In this document: positions 11,276-21,959 of the stretch, piece after piece | Layout of the letters: every line of letters begins with the position of its first letter | Position numbering within the stretch: position 1 is the first letter of the stretch | Source of the DNA: Marisa cornuarietis | Taxonomy: Eukaryota; Mollusca; Gastropoda; Architaenioglossa; Ampullariidae | NCBI GenBank assembly: GCA_004794655.1 | Contig: SMMW01000001.1 | Span: 18,166,501-18,230,500 of the forward strand | DNA length: 64,000 nucleotides | Direction: 5' to 3' | Position numbers and translations under genes: made by a program | Notes under the pieces: generated by a model | Databases searched by the model: none | Seen by the model: only the letters and a program-made list of their open reading frames with translations | What the model was told of the DNA's origin: nothing

Positions 11276-13442
11276 TTAATGTTCTGCTTTTCCGTGGCTT
11301 AAAACACTGACAACAACAGATTTTGATGTCTCTTCGGGATTACTGCACAGACAAAGAGTGAACAGCTCACGACGAAATCGTGATGACATCTTTACATAGA
11401 CAAAAAAGTTAATAGAAGTATTAAGTAGAAACGGAATATAAAGTATATAATGAGTAGCAAGAAACAAGTTACTATAGCGACCATCAGCACGAAACTCTAA
11501 CACAGTGAATCGCACCAGTGCCAAGATGATGGTAGGAGCTGTGCACAGAAGGAAGATACAGGAGACTACCACCAACATCCTCACCAACACCGCCTGACCT
11601 TTCAGGTGCGAACTGTCAAAATAAAGGAAAATTATTTCATGGGCTGATAAATATCTAATTGGGTTTTAATGATAGTCGCTCGCGTTCTCAATTATTGACG
11701 CCAGAATATTTTTTATTTGTGAAACAAGTATTTACTGACAATACACATATGTTGACGGGTCATAGCTTTCTATCATTCTTCGTACTATTTCACAAAGAAA
11801 CATATGCTGATTCTAGTTTGTAAAACAAAAAAGTAAACTTTGACCACAAAGACATGCTGTGTGACACCAGCCTTATCCACCTTACTGAGAAAGTAATAAA
11901 GCTTTTCCTCTATCTACTCGTTGGAAATTGTGTGGCACAATCTTCAGATCCATGACTTCAGCATCTTAACAGCCGCACAATAGAGACTGAAAACGAATTG
12001 CTAGACCCAAGTAGATGATATTATTGGACAATAGATCACTGAAGCTTCTTTATATTTTATTATATTCCGTAAACTAATGTTCCCCCATACTGCTTCAGAC
12101 AAATTCAAAATGGGAACTATTTAGAATATCAGACAGTATTAATTAATTCAAATTAGCCATTTCCATTGGTATTTTACTTTATTACTATTCTGACATTTCT
12201 GACAGTTATATAAGGAGAGGCACACATCTATATTTTTTAAATTACTTAAAACAGGCTTGAAAATGTCTAGAAGTCTTTGTTTGTGCTTTAAAAAAAGGCT
12301 CTGCTAAAAATGACCTTTGGTACGATTTCTAATTTTGCATCGTAGGTCAGTCAGTAAGCAATAACTATTAGCGAATAATCACTATCAGTTATTAAGAAAA
12401 GCTTTTTAACTGTTGTGGCATTTTTCTGTTTCATTAATGTGATGTGCACTCTGAGATTCGTTAGCAGGAGCTGGAAATTTTTATATGCATTCCTTAGAAA
12501 GTAAGTTTAAAATAAAAATTTCAAATACGTGCTTGATAGTATTGTCACTACAATTTAAAAACAAAACGATAAGCTAGTTAGAGTAGTAAAGTTTAATACT
12601 TTCTGATAAATCATCATGTTTAAAATTACGTTCCGTTCTGGTCTGTCTTAAGAAAATCCATGTACCTACCTGGTTGTGCCTTTTCTCCAGACCATAGCCT
12701 TGTGTAGCTGTACCACAGTAATGGCTGTGCTCCAACACACGACAACAAAATTCATGAAAGAAATGAAAGAGACAACGATGTTTTCGATAATGTTGAAAAA
12801 AGCGTGATTTCTGTACAGCACAGTAATACTGAAATAAGCCATTTTTACTCCAGTTGATTTATCATTATCGACAGTTAACTTGTATTTTATTACGAGAACG
12901 CTACACAAAAGCTGTATGATGATGAAAGTCACTAAGAGAATGATGGCCATCGTCTTGGTGCTGATTACAGACGCGGATTTCATTGGAAACATGACACACA
13001 CGCACCGCTCTACGGCGATGATCATCGTCACACAGCTAGAAAAGTTTCCAAAACCATATTTAAAACTTAAGGTCTGTTGTAATAAAAACAATCTCCAATA
13101 ATCTTTTTGCTCAGGAAAAGCGACACCTATATAGCAGTATGCGGCCATGAATGCATATGCTGTGAGGTGCATAAGATCAACAAAGGCGAGACAGAAGAGA
13201 CAGAGGTTCATCCGATCTCGCAGTCCCTGGCGGTAAAACACGATCATGGTCAGAAGGTTTGCCGGGCCTCCGATTAAAAAGAAAATGTTTGAAAAGCCAC
13301 AAACAGATATTTCTTCGATATATTTAAATGTCTCATAGCTCAGTATATCATTAGAAATGCCAAAAACTTTAAGATCAACGTAGTTATTCTGTGTTACCGA
13401 CACAGCCATGTCTGAGGTACAGTTAAACCCGCTACAACGCAT
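11276..13442 (-). CDS. Chemosensory-receptor-like class A GPCR, CR2 (2 exons)
   Basis: Exon 1 is 13442-12670 (CCAG/GTAGGTACA) and exon 2 is 11612-11276 (TTTTGACAG/T); the 1,057-bp intron is phase 2 and the product is 369 aa. Approximate layout: N-glycosylation sequon N-C-T at 7; TM1 48-70 with N62; loop G-L-R-D-R-M; TM2 79-100 with D89; TM3 126-150 followed by E-R-C at 145-147; TM4 163-185; loop 2 with D-K-S-T-G; TM5 214-238; then exon 2 with TM6 (C-T-A-P) and TM7 (N-F-F-V-Y). No cysteine is visible in loop 2. It is the closest paralog of CR3. The family signature E-L-Y in loop 2 reads V-L-Y here. Intact, so probably functional. Confidence 0.9.
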
Positions 13443-15102
13443 CTTTCAACCGCTTAGCAAAATCTCTTTTCTTTTTAGAGACTAGAACAGAAATATTAAT
13501 TGAAGCTTTGTATAGTAGTACATTTAACAGTCTAAGAATCACACAACATTGTCAGTAGGTCTGTTATACGGCATGTACAGTTTCAAAATTGTTTTGAAAC
13601 ACACGCCTTTATAAGTATTTTGAACCTTTATATTAGTAATACTGTGTCGAGAAGGGGTGTGAGCGTGGGTGTCAAGTGGGTAGAAGTGTAAGGGTGTGTT
13701 TTACCGCTCTTGTTTGCTCATTATTTCCAAAAATGCTGAAGTTCAGAGCATAAAAAACACAGCACAGAGAAAACAAGTTTAGCAAGGAACTTGCAAAGTA
13801 TACTTTTATCCACAAACTTTTAGATTAAAAAATAGAACTAAAGAAAATAAATTCAGAATTTGGAGTAAATCTCATTAACTTTCTTTTGATACTGAATGCA
13901 TATTGAGGTGTAGATATGCGTATGTGTGTGAGTGTGTCTGTGAATGCGTGAAAATGTGTGTTTCCGCCCGATCCACATATTTTCACATATTTTTAAGAGC
14001 ACTATAAATATTTAATTGCAAGTTTATGAGTAGAATTATCTTTTATATTTTTATATTAGTTTAATCGACTTCTATTTCCTAAAGACACAAGCAAAGGAAA
14101 TAGAAAATATTTCCCTCGTCATATTTACTTTGCACTCGTTACGAATGTAACTGAAATTTAATGATGAACCATAGTTAATTGCGTTTGTTCAAGAAGAATA
14201 TTATAAATATATAAATAAATATAGGAGGGTGAAGCTTTCAGTCAGCTTAAATAGGAAATTATCGACTTGACAATAAAAGCACGTCTCTAACTTAATATGT
14301 TGATTAAAAAAAGAGCTCCCATAGTTAAAAATAATGTTTTTAACATTAATGTTAACACTGCAATTACAATCACTGCTACTGCAACTTTATCAACAAATAT
14401 AACCATGAAATTAAAGTTGAAAATTTTTCTAAGATAAAAAAGCAGAGAGAGAGAGAGTGTAGCAAGTGGGATTGGTAGCTAGGAACAGGAAACTAACTAC
14501 GTGCAAGATTAAAGCGAGGTAAATCCTCAGAAAAGATATTAGAGCCCAACCCGACTGCTGAGCAAAAATCGCTGCAAACGGGGCACAAAGTATCACAAAA
14601 ACATATTCCGGTGGTATTTTACGACAAAGAGGCATGAAAGAGTGTATATTAATACTTTTCTCTTTTTTCTTAAGCACACCTGGATTTGTTGAAAAACAGG
14701 AAGTGATGAAACAGAAGAATTTCTAGAAATAGCTGCGTCTGCACTCGCTGAATTCGAAGAGAAAAGATGCGATTCTCTGTAAAAGAAAACTGACCAGGAC
14801 ACATTGTGCTGTTGCTGAATGTTCTCTTCGACACTCAGATGGAGTTAGTTTGTACTCATTAAGAAATCCTCAAGATAATGGCAGCAAACGCCAGTGGAGT
14901 AACTTTGTTCAAAGATGTGTATATATAGGTCTCTGCTTTGTTCAAACGTGTCGTGCGAACTTCGTACCCCCACCGCACTCAAGATTTGCTCAAAACAATT
15001 CAAAATGATTGTTATCCAGTCACTTATACAGTACAAGCAAGTCTTCGACATTCAGTAAACCGAAGAAATCTTATTCCTACAGCTTACTATACAAAAGCAC
15101 GA
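13443..15102. other. Upstream region of CR2 up to the retrotransposon
   Basis: No gene supported. The first part is the CR2 5' flank, with degenerate TG-rich patches at 13650-13700 and 13915-13965, collinear with 26400-27480 upstream of CR3 to about 14560. From 14560 to 15102 there is unique sequence, including an AT-rich stretch that was split from 20989 onward by the LTR element. Confidence 0.5.
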
Positions 15103-15107
15103 GATGT

Positions 15108-16265
15108 TGTGAAGGACCAAAGAATGTGTAGACACGTTACACCACACACATGGACTACACGGCACGCTTCACGTGTTCTTTCAATCAACACAAAACACTA
15201 AGATCTGCACATGGGTTTCTCGAGCTGTGTACTTGAGGTGGGGTTTCTAACTAAGTTGTATAGGGATCAAGATACATCAGTAATCCTTCAATAAATTCCT
15301 AAACATAAATCAATATATCAATAAGAGAACATGAATCACGATACACATCACTATCAATCCATCATTACAATCAAAACCAACTCTTACAACTACTGAACCG
15401 ATTCTCTACAGTTCCAAGTCATTAGGTATCCGACCGAAAAAGGCGTATAAACCAATCGTCCCGCCACGAGAGTCTTTTGTCAACTATGAAGAGATCAACT
15501 TACATACAGTTTCCAGTCCTCTTCGCATTCATTCCGTCTCTAGCACATATATATATATAGAATTATCTCCCTTGCCCCGGTTGGCGCGCAGAATCCTTCA
15601 ACGGAGGGTCGTATTCCCTGGGGTCAGGCACACAGCAAATTTGAAGGTGATCCTTCCAGGTCGTAGGGCACTCAGCTCCTGACGACTATGAATTCTAGAT
15701 CGTAGGGCACACAGCTCACTGGCGATATTACATTCCTGATCGTAGGGCACACAGCTCACTGGCGATATTACATTCCTGATCGCAGGGCACACAGCTCACT
15801 GACGATATTATATTCCTTATCGTAGGGCACACAGCTCACTGATGATATTATATACTTCTGGTCGCAGGGCACTCGGCTCACTGACGACAATCTTCATCCA
15901 GCCTTCTCGACCCCCTACCTAATTCCTTGGCTATGCAAGGAATTAGTTCTGCTCCCCTCTCACTTTCACACAGTACAATCTCCTACGTCCTTACACTAGG
16001 ACGTTAGGTCGGGGACTAAAAATCCAATCAACTCAGTTGCCTTACAGGAAATCCGTGACTACTTTACTCAGTCGCACTATGAACCATACTCACATTCATC
16101 AAATCTCATTCAAGGGGGACTAGTATTGCTTCTTAATACCTAAAGGGGACTAACTCTCATTCTCACATTCATATTTTCGCGTAAAGGAGAAACTAGCCCT
16201 GCCTTACAACCTAGCAGGGAACTAACTCTAGTTTCTCCCTTACTATCACGGGTCGATCCGTGACA
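15108..16265 (-). repeat. 3' LTR (left copy)
   Basis: Direct repeat of 19864-20983. It includes a 40-bp tandem array at about 15660-15885 (unit ATCGTAGGGCACACAGCTCA...), with one unit more than the right LTR, and a TA run at 15548-15560 that could serve as a TATA box on the minus strand. Confidence 0.93.
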
Positions 16266-16267
16266 AT

Positions 16268-16279
16268 CCTCCCTTCTTC
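16268..16279 (-). other. Polypurine tract of the LTR element
   Basis: The minus strand reads GAAGAAGGGAGG two bases before the 3' LTR, the expected place and composition for the plus-strand DNA primer. Confidence 0.75.
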
Positions 16280-16395
16280 GAAAAAAAAATGTTTCATACA
16301 TTTTTCTATCACTATTGTTTTCAATACAAGCTTTTTATTTCTAACTATGACACTTCCTTCTAGCTTCAGATAACTCTTTTGCTATAGTAACCGGC

Positions 16396-18696
16396 TCATG
16401 ACGATATGTGCGTTCTTAAAGTTTTCCACAAAAGCAGATGATGTTGCTGTTTTCTCTTATTGCGAACTCTCATAATTTTTGTTCTTTTGTTCTTGTCTTC
16501 CTGTTCAAAATTCAGTAGAAGATATTCTAATTTTTTAAAAGGTGTTACATTGGTGTCCTCTACGCATGTATTTTTCTTCTTGGCTGTTCTCAGCCATGTT
16601 ATGAGTTCAATGAAACTCTTTTGGTGGACTTCATGGTCTGTAGGCAGAATGCCACTGACTATCTTCTTCTCCACGATCTCTCTCGTTAGATGACGTTTCG
16701 AGTCCAGATATTCCTTTTGAGTTTTCCTCCTACCACAATGTCTGTGCTCAAGTTTTCTGATTCGTTTTGTCAAAAGTTCCACTGCTCTGTTAGCCTTCGC
16801 ATTAGCTGATTTCTCCATATTCAGATATTCTTCCAGGTCTCTAACACGTAGCTTGAGGTTTTCTGAATTGAATTCTGTTTCCCGATGAACTTTTCTTTCT
16901 GCCTCGATTGTGCTATCCAGATCTTTCTTCAATCTTTCCTCACGTTCCTTGTAGGCTCTGATATCTGCTGAGGCTCTCAGTAGGTCGTCAAACTGACTCT
17001 TATGCCTCAACTCCAATTCGTGAATCTTTTTTTTCAGATCACCAAGGGTCGACTTCTGTTGTTGGCACAGTACCGCCAATCGGTCTCTTTCCTTCTGGAA
17101 AACAACTATCTCAGCCTTGAGTTGAGCAATTTCTCTGTCCCTTTCACTGATCTCTAATTGTAGTCTACACTCTTGACCTTCTGCGTCTTCTCTAGATTTC
17201 TGTAAGTTCTGTTGTAGGGCTCTGATATCATCACTTAGGTCACTGATTTGGTGCGACAGTTCATCATGAACCTCTTGAAGAGCAAGTTCTCTCTGCAACA
17301 ACGGCTGTTTGGCTGGTGACAACTCGCTTTTAGCCTTGGTCATCTCAAGCTCTACATTAGGACGAGTGGCTTCCCTAGGTTTTGGTTCTCGGGCCCTATT
17401 TTGATGACAATTTCGGGCTATGTGACCATATTTTCGACACTGGTAACATTGACTGGGAGGAGCCCAGCGTGATGGATGGTACGGGTCATCAGACTCTAGC
17501 CGCTGTGGGGGTATATATCCTCTTCCCTTTCGATAGGATTGCTTCTTGTATTTTAATTTCTTCGGTGGTGTTGCCAGGTGTTTATCTCTCTTTGACTGAG
17601 TAGTGGGCGATGATGGATGGAAGCTGTTGTCCACAGTAGCAAACACGGATGCTTCCGTCCTCCTGGCCAAAGACTTGTTAGGGTGTGCCTGCCGATAGCG
17701 CTCAGCATGTTCCGCCATAGCTGTAGTTGTGGACAAACCCTCCTCCCGCATGAACACCTCTAGGTCTTTGGGTACACTTTGATAAAATTGTTCTCTAATA
17801 ATTAAGTCTCTCAGATGGGCATAGTCTTTTGGTATGTTTGCTCGGGAAATCCAGCGGTCAAGTAATACCTCTAATCTGATGAGAAAGAAAGTCATGGAAT
17901 CTTTTTCCCGAGGACGCACAGTTCGGAATTTCTTTCTATATTCTTCTTCGGTATCCTGAAACACCCTTAATAGTTCTTTTTTTAGTTGTTCATAGCTCGC
18001 TTCACCCTTGATATCTAAGGCGTAGTACACATCCAGAGCTCTGCCTTGCAAGTGAAGGGCTAAATGCAGGGGCCACAGTTCTGCTGACAAATTCAATAGT
18101 CGGGCTTGTGTTTCGAATCTACATATGTAGTCGTAGATGTCGCAGCTATCTTCTTGGAAAACGGGTAATTCTGGAATATGTCCCTCTGGAATACTGTATC
18201 TTTGCGCGTGGCTGGAAAAGTCAAGCCTTGATTCTGAACTCAGCTTCTGTTTCTCCAACTCAAATACTCTTTCTGCTTCCTCTTTCCGTTCTAATCTATC
18301 AGCTTCTTCTTTTCGTTCTAATCTCTCAGCTTCTTTTTCTTTTCTCTCTGCTTCTCTTTCAGCTTCTTTTTCTTTCGCTAGTCTCTCAGCTTCTTTTTCT
18401 TTCGCTAGTCTCTCAGCTTCTTTTTCTTTCGCTAGTCTCTCAGCTTCTTTTTCTTTTCTCTCTGCTTCTCTTTCAGCTTCTTTTTCTTTCGCTAGTCTCT
18501 CAGCTTCTTTTTCTTTTCTCTCTGCTTCTTTTTCTCTCGCTAGTCTCTCTACATGTCTATCATGACGTTCCATACCCTGCATTATATATCTAGTCAAAGC
18601 GTCACCTACTAACCCTATCATTTCACCTTCTTTCTTACATGAGGCCACATCAAACACTAGTTTGGGATCCATGTTGCCCACCGAAAAAAAATTCAC
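16396..18696 (-). CDS. gag: Retrotransposon Gag with CCHC knuckle and C-terminal coiled coil (766 aa)
   Basis: The only ORF of the element. Residues about 45-165 are a highly charged K-E-K-E-A-E-R-L-A repeat, probably helical. Residues about 170-338 look like a Ty3/Gypsy-type capsid: L-P-V-F-Q-E, R-F-E, L-H-L-Q-G-R-A, E-E-E-Y-R-K-K-F-R, R-E-Q-F. The pattern recalls the Gmr1-lineage gag from which the vertebrate SCAN domain came (inference). A zinc knuckle CX2CX4HX4C lies at C417, C420, H425, C430. Residues about 447-665 form an unbroken heptad-rich coiled coil, and the last 100 are basic. Where a Gypsy element would continue into protease and RT there is only the coiled coil. The start could be M1 or M9 (M-D-P-K-L-V-F). 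The intact frame suggests recent function. Confidence 0.88.
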   Translation of the reverse strand: MNFFSVGNMDPKLVFDVASCKKEGEMIGLVGDALTRYIMQGMERHDRHVERLAREKEAERKEKEAERLAKEKEAEREAERKEKEAERLAKEKEAERLAKEKEAERLAKEKEAEREAERKEKEAERLERKEEADRLERKEEAERVFELEKQKLSSESRLDFSSHAQRYSIPEGHIPELPVFQEDSCDIYDYICRFETQARLLNLSAELWPLHLALHLQGRALDVYYALDIKGEASYEQLKKELLRVFQDTEEEYRKKFRTVRPREKDSMTFFLIRLEVLLDRWISRANIPKDYAHLRDLIIREQFYQSVPKDLEVFMREEGLSTTTAMAEHAERYRQAHPNKSLARRTEASVFATVDNSFHPSSPTTQSKRDKHLATPPKKLKYKKQSYRKGRGYIPPQRLESDDPYHPSRWAPPSQCYQCRKYGHIARNCHQNRAREPKPREATRPNVELEMTKAKSELSPAKQPLLQRELALQEVHDELSHQISDLSDDIRALQQNLQKSREDAEGQECRLQLEISERDREIAQLKAEIVVFQKERDRLAVLCQQQKSTLGDLKKKIHELELRHKSQFDDLLRASADIRAYKEREERLKKDLDSTIEAERKVHRETEFNSENLKLRVRDLEEYLNMEKSANAKANRAVELLTKRIRKLEHRHCGRRKTQKEYLDSKRHLTREIVEKKIVSGILPTDHEVHQKSFIELITWLRTAKKKNTCVEDTNVTPFKKLEYLLLNFEQEDKNKRTKIMRVRNKRKQQHHLLLWKTLRTHISS

Positions 18697-19126
18697 CTAG
18701 GATTCTCTACACCAATACAATAGGAATATCAATGTAATCACAAAGTCAACAGGTATCGTCACAATAATTCTCTAAAAGTCTAAATCAAAAGGAAATCACA
18801 ATCACTGGATCAAATACACATATGATATCCCAGTACTGCAAAATATACTGCAAACACTTCAAAGTGTAAACCTAAAATTCAAAGCATACACACAAAAACA
18901 CAATTCCAATCTCTAATATCCGATGGATGTAATATACACATGAGCGAATATCAACAAGCAAACACGGGAGGAACAATCCTCCAACTATACACCAGCAGTT
19001 ATCAAAACCTCAATACCAAAGGGATATAACTTCACAATATAACATAGGCTACTAGCCCACGAAGCGTGCAATTATATGCCTAGGCTACTATCTTAGCATT
19101 TCTTTATGCCTTAGAGATTCTATCAA

Positions 19127-19332
19127 CCACACGGGCTATTCAATCTGCCACACAGGCTTTTCAAATCGGCCACACAGGCTTTTTTTTTTTTTCAACTCTG
19201 CCACACAGGCTATTCCAATCTGCCACACAGGCTATTCCAATCTGCCACACAGGCTTTACAAATCTGCCACACAGGCTATTCAAATCTGCCACACAGGCTT
19301 TACAAATCTGCCACACAGGCTATTCAAACTGC
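19127..19332. repeat. 22-bp minisatellite in the retrotransposon leader
   Basis: Nine copies of CCACACAGGCTATTCAAATCTG with small variation (TTTA for TATT; a poly-T expansion in the third copy). The position next to the gag start suggests a structural or packaging role, but that is inference. Confidence 0.9.
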
Positions 19333-19843
19333 ATCCAACATTTCCATAATAGTTCTAAAGTCCAGACAATCATAAAAACACTCAAAGTTAATTATCTTGT
19401 CTTCATCAAGTCACATTAGCAATTTAAAGGGAGGCAACCCAAAAATAAATTTTTTTCTTAAAACTTATCAAGACAGTAGACTATAGGACAGGGGACAGTC
19501 ACTCCTTCTTTCGGTTTCTACACACACTTTCACACACAGAAGAGAGAGGTGAGAAAGAAAGACAAGACTCACAGTAGATAAAGAGGCTAGGCCCTTACTG
19601 TGGAGTGAACTTTACAAACTCCACAGACCCGTAAAGCTGGAGACGGGGTACTACTGCACAACGCCCAACATGTAACACTTAAACACTGAGCAAATATCAA
19701 TAAGTTCAACCACTTTGCAAAATTTTCAAAGATAAATAACTAACTGCCCACCTTCTACCACTAAGTTCCAAGGGAATCACAAACACCGAATCGAAGACAC
19801 ACTTTCACCCGACTCAACACAACACGAGACACACCCACGACAG

Positions 19844-19861
19844 ATCACGTCGGGGTCACCA
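19844..19861 (-). other. Primer-binding site, tRNA-Trp type
   Basis: The minus strand reads TGGTGACCCCGACGTGAT, two bases after the end of the 5' LTR. The complement, ATCACGTCGGGGTCA plus CCA, equals the 3' end of animal cytosolic tRNA-Trp as I know it. Eighteen matching bases is a full-length PBS. Confidence 0.85.
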
Positions 19862-19863
19862 AT

Positions 19864-20983
19864 TGTGAAGGACCAAAGAATGTGTAGACACGTTACACCA
19901 CACACATGGACTACACGGCACGCTTCACGTGTTCTTTCAATCAACACAAAACACTAAGATCTGCACATGGGTTTCTCGAGCTGTGTACTTGAGGTGGGGT
20001 TTCTAACTAAGTTGTATAGGGATCAAGATACATCAGTAATCCTTCAATAAATTCCTAAACATAAATCAATATATCAATAAGAGAACATGAATCACGATAC
20101 AAATCACTATCAATCCATCATTACAATCAAAACCAACTCTTACAACTACTGAACCGATTCTCTACAGTTCCAAGTCATTAGGTATCCGACCGAAAAAGGC
20201 GTATAAACCAATCGTCCCGCCACGAGAGTCTTTTGTCAACTATGAAGAGATCAACTTACATACAGTTTCCAGTCCTCTTCGCATTCATTCCGTCTCTAGC
20301 ACATATATATATATATAGAATTATCTCCCTTGCCCCGGTTGGCGCGCAGAATCCTTCAACGGAGGGTCGTATTCCCTGGGGTCAGGCACACAGCAAATTT
20401 GAAGGTGATCCTTCCAGGTCGTAGGGCACTCAGCTCCTGACGACTATGAATTCTAGATCGTAGGGCACACAGCTCACTGGCGATATTACATTCCTGATCG
20501 CAGGGCACACAGCTCACTGACGATATTATATTCCTTATCGTAGGGCACACAGCTCACTGATGATATTATATACTTCTGGTCGCAGGGCACTCGGCTCACT
20601 GACGACAATCTTCATCCAGCCTTCTCGACCCCCTACCTAATTCCTTGGCTATGCAAGGAATTAGTTCTGCTCCCCTCTCACTTTCACACAGTACAATCTC
20701 CTACGTCCTTACACTAGGACGTTAGGTCGGGGACTAAAAATCCAATCAACTCAGTTGCCTTACAGGAAATCCGTGACTACTTTACTCAGTCGCACTATGA
20801 ACCATACTCACATTCATCAAATCTCATTCAAGGGGGACTAGTATTGCTTCTTAATACCTAAAGGGGACTAACTCTCATTCTCACATTCATATTTTCGCGT
20901 AAAGGAGAAACTAGCCCTGCCTTACAACCTAGCAGGGAACTAACTCTAGTTTCTCCCTTACTATCACGGGTCGATCCGTGACA
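19864..20983 (-). repeat. 5' LTR (right copy)
   Basis: Direct repeat of 15108-16265 with one 40-bp unit fewer (array about 20416-20601) and one TA unit more (20304-20318). Confidence 0.93.
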
Positions 20984-20988
20984 GATGT

Positions 20989-21175
20989 TAAAACCAACTT
21001 CGACTGCGGGTAGATCAAGAACCAGATATACAACATTGACAGTTTCTACACCGTCTGGTCTACAAGTAACATCGTGTGACACAGTCACAAACACATCATC
21101 AGTCGTATCTTTATCCAGCATAATGCTAAAAACAACTGACAGTGTGAGGGCACCACTGACGTGCGAGCTCGAAAC
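20989..21175 (-). other. Open reading frame split by the LTR element
   Basis: The minus strand is open through a stretch containing T-L-S-V-V-F-S-I-M-L-D-K-D-T-T-D-D-V, later D-V-T-C-R-P-D-G-V-E-T and V-V-Y-L-V-L-D-L-P. Removing the element and one GATGT lets the frame run on into 15107-15054 before a stop, passing a donor-like ATA/GTAAGC near 15090. A pyrimidine-rich acceptor-like tract lies near 21185-21200. The composition looks protein-like, but I recognise no family and it may be chance. Confidence 0.25.
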
Positions 21176-21808
21176 AGATAAAAAAGGGAAAAGAATTGAG
21201 GGTGAGAAACATAAGGAGCTTAAACGGGAATACGTGCAAGTGTCAGTAAGTAAATAGAAAATTTTGCAAGCAGCTAAACGAAAAAGAAATAAGTTTTTAC
21301 ATCGATAAACATGATTCAAACTATCAGTATATTTTTAATTGTAAAAAATCCTTATCAGCAGTAAGTTGTTACTATAAATAAAAATATAAGGCTTGAAACC
21401 ATCAAATAAAAAAATCTACAAAAGTTTCTCTTAGATAAACACTTTTGAAACGTGTTTACATTTTATTAACAATAATACACATGGAAAAATTAACTCAAAT
21501 GCGCCGACTTTGTAACAGACAATCAGTAATAATACAACGTAGACTGCAATGACCATGATTGCTACTCATTAAATTTTGATCTGATTGACTTACCAGTTTG
21601 TGCAATGAAATCAGTTTGGGCCATTTAATTATTATTTTAACTTCATTTGAAGCTTCTAAAGAAAGTTTCAATCTATTTTCACACTGTAAGTATATTTGCA
21701 TCCACGAACTTTAAAATAGCAAAGAAAGAAAAAGAGTTGACAGAGTTCCAAGTAAAATGGTAGAAAATAAAGGTCCAAAACGTTTAAATGTTTGTACGAG
21801 AGAGAGGA

Positions 21809-21810
<2 letters not shown>

Positions 21811-21862
<52 letters not shown>

Positions 21863-21877
21863 TGTGTGTGTGTGTGT
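21811..21877. repeat. (TG)n microsatellite
   Basis: About 33 units with one TATG interruption. Confidence 0.95.
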
Positions 21878-21959
21878 TTTAAACAGCATTTTGTAGGAAA
21901 GACTTTTGGGAAATGTTATAATAAATAATTAATATTAGTTTAGGAGGAGAGGAAAAAAG

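Larger units (their letters stand above)
8134..14560. repeat. Segmental duplication, copy A (contains CR2)
   Basis: Starting at CTATTTTCACACTG and ending near TCCTCAGAAAA-ATATTA, this block is collinear with 21676-27480: TG repeat, ORF relic, SINE, intron-like flank, exon 2, intron, exon 1 and upstream region all occur in the same order. Copy A alone has the fold-back element and about 620 bp (10655-11270) missing from copy B. Coding and ORF-relic parts are most similar; the rest has diverged by substitutions and indels. Confidence 0.9.
18697..19863 (-). other. 5' leader of the LTR element
   Basis: A 1.17-kb untranslated region between PBS and gag start. It is long for a Gypsy-like element and carries a 22-bp minisatellite. 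No second ORF is seen in it. Confidence 0.7.
15108..20983 (-). mobile_element. Gag-only LTR retrotransposon, complete, 5,876 bp
   Basis: Two long direct repeats (left 1,158 bp, right 1,120 bp) begin TGTGAAGGACC and end TCCGTGACA as written on the plus strand, and are flanked by the exact 5-bp target duplication GATGT (15103-15107 and 20984-20988). The coding strand is minus: 5' LTR on the right, PBS 19844-19861, leader, one ORF 18696-16396, PPT 16268-16279, 3' LTR on the left. The ORF occupies almost all the space between leader and PPT, and no protease, RT, RNase H or integrase is present. The LTRs differ by a 40-bp repeat copy, one TA unit and very few substitutions (for example 15356), so the insertion is recent. 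It must be mobilised by enzymes from another element. Confidence 0.93.

Noticed and set aside
12880..13101. Plus-strand ORFs of about 64-75 aa recurring opposite exon 1 in CR2, CR3, CR4, CR5, CR7 and CR8
   Set aside because: They are the antisense reading of the conserved TM3-TM4 block; they recur only because the receptor coding strand is conserved.
15654..15890. Regular 40-bp repeats that could suggest a CRISPR array
   Set aside because: No spacers, units abut directly, and the array is inside an LTR of a eukaryotic retrotransposon.
18108..18593. Two overlapping plus-strand ORFs of 142-161 aa rich in L/S/F
   Set aside because: Antisense of the K-E-A-E-R repeat of Gag; low complexity.
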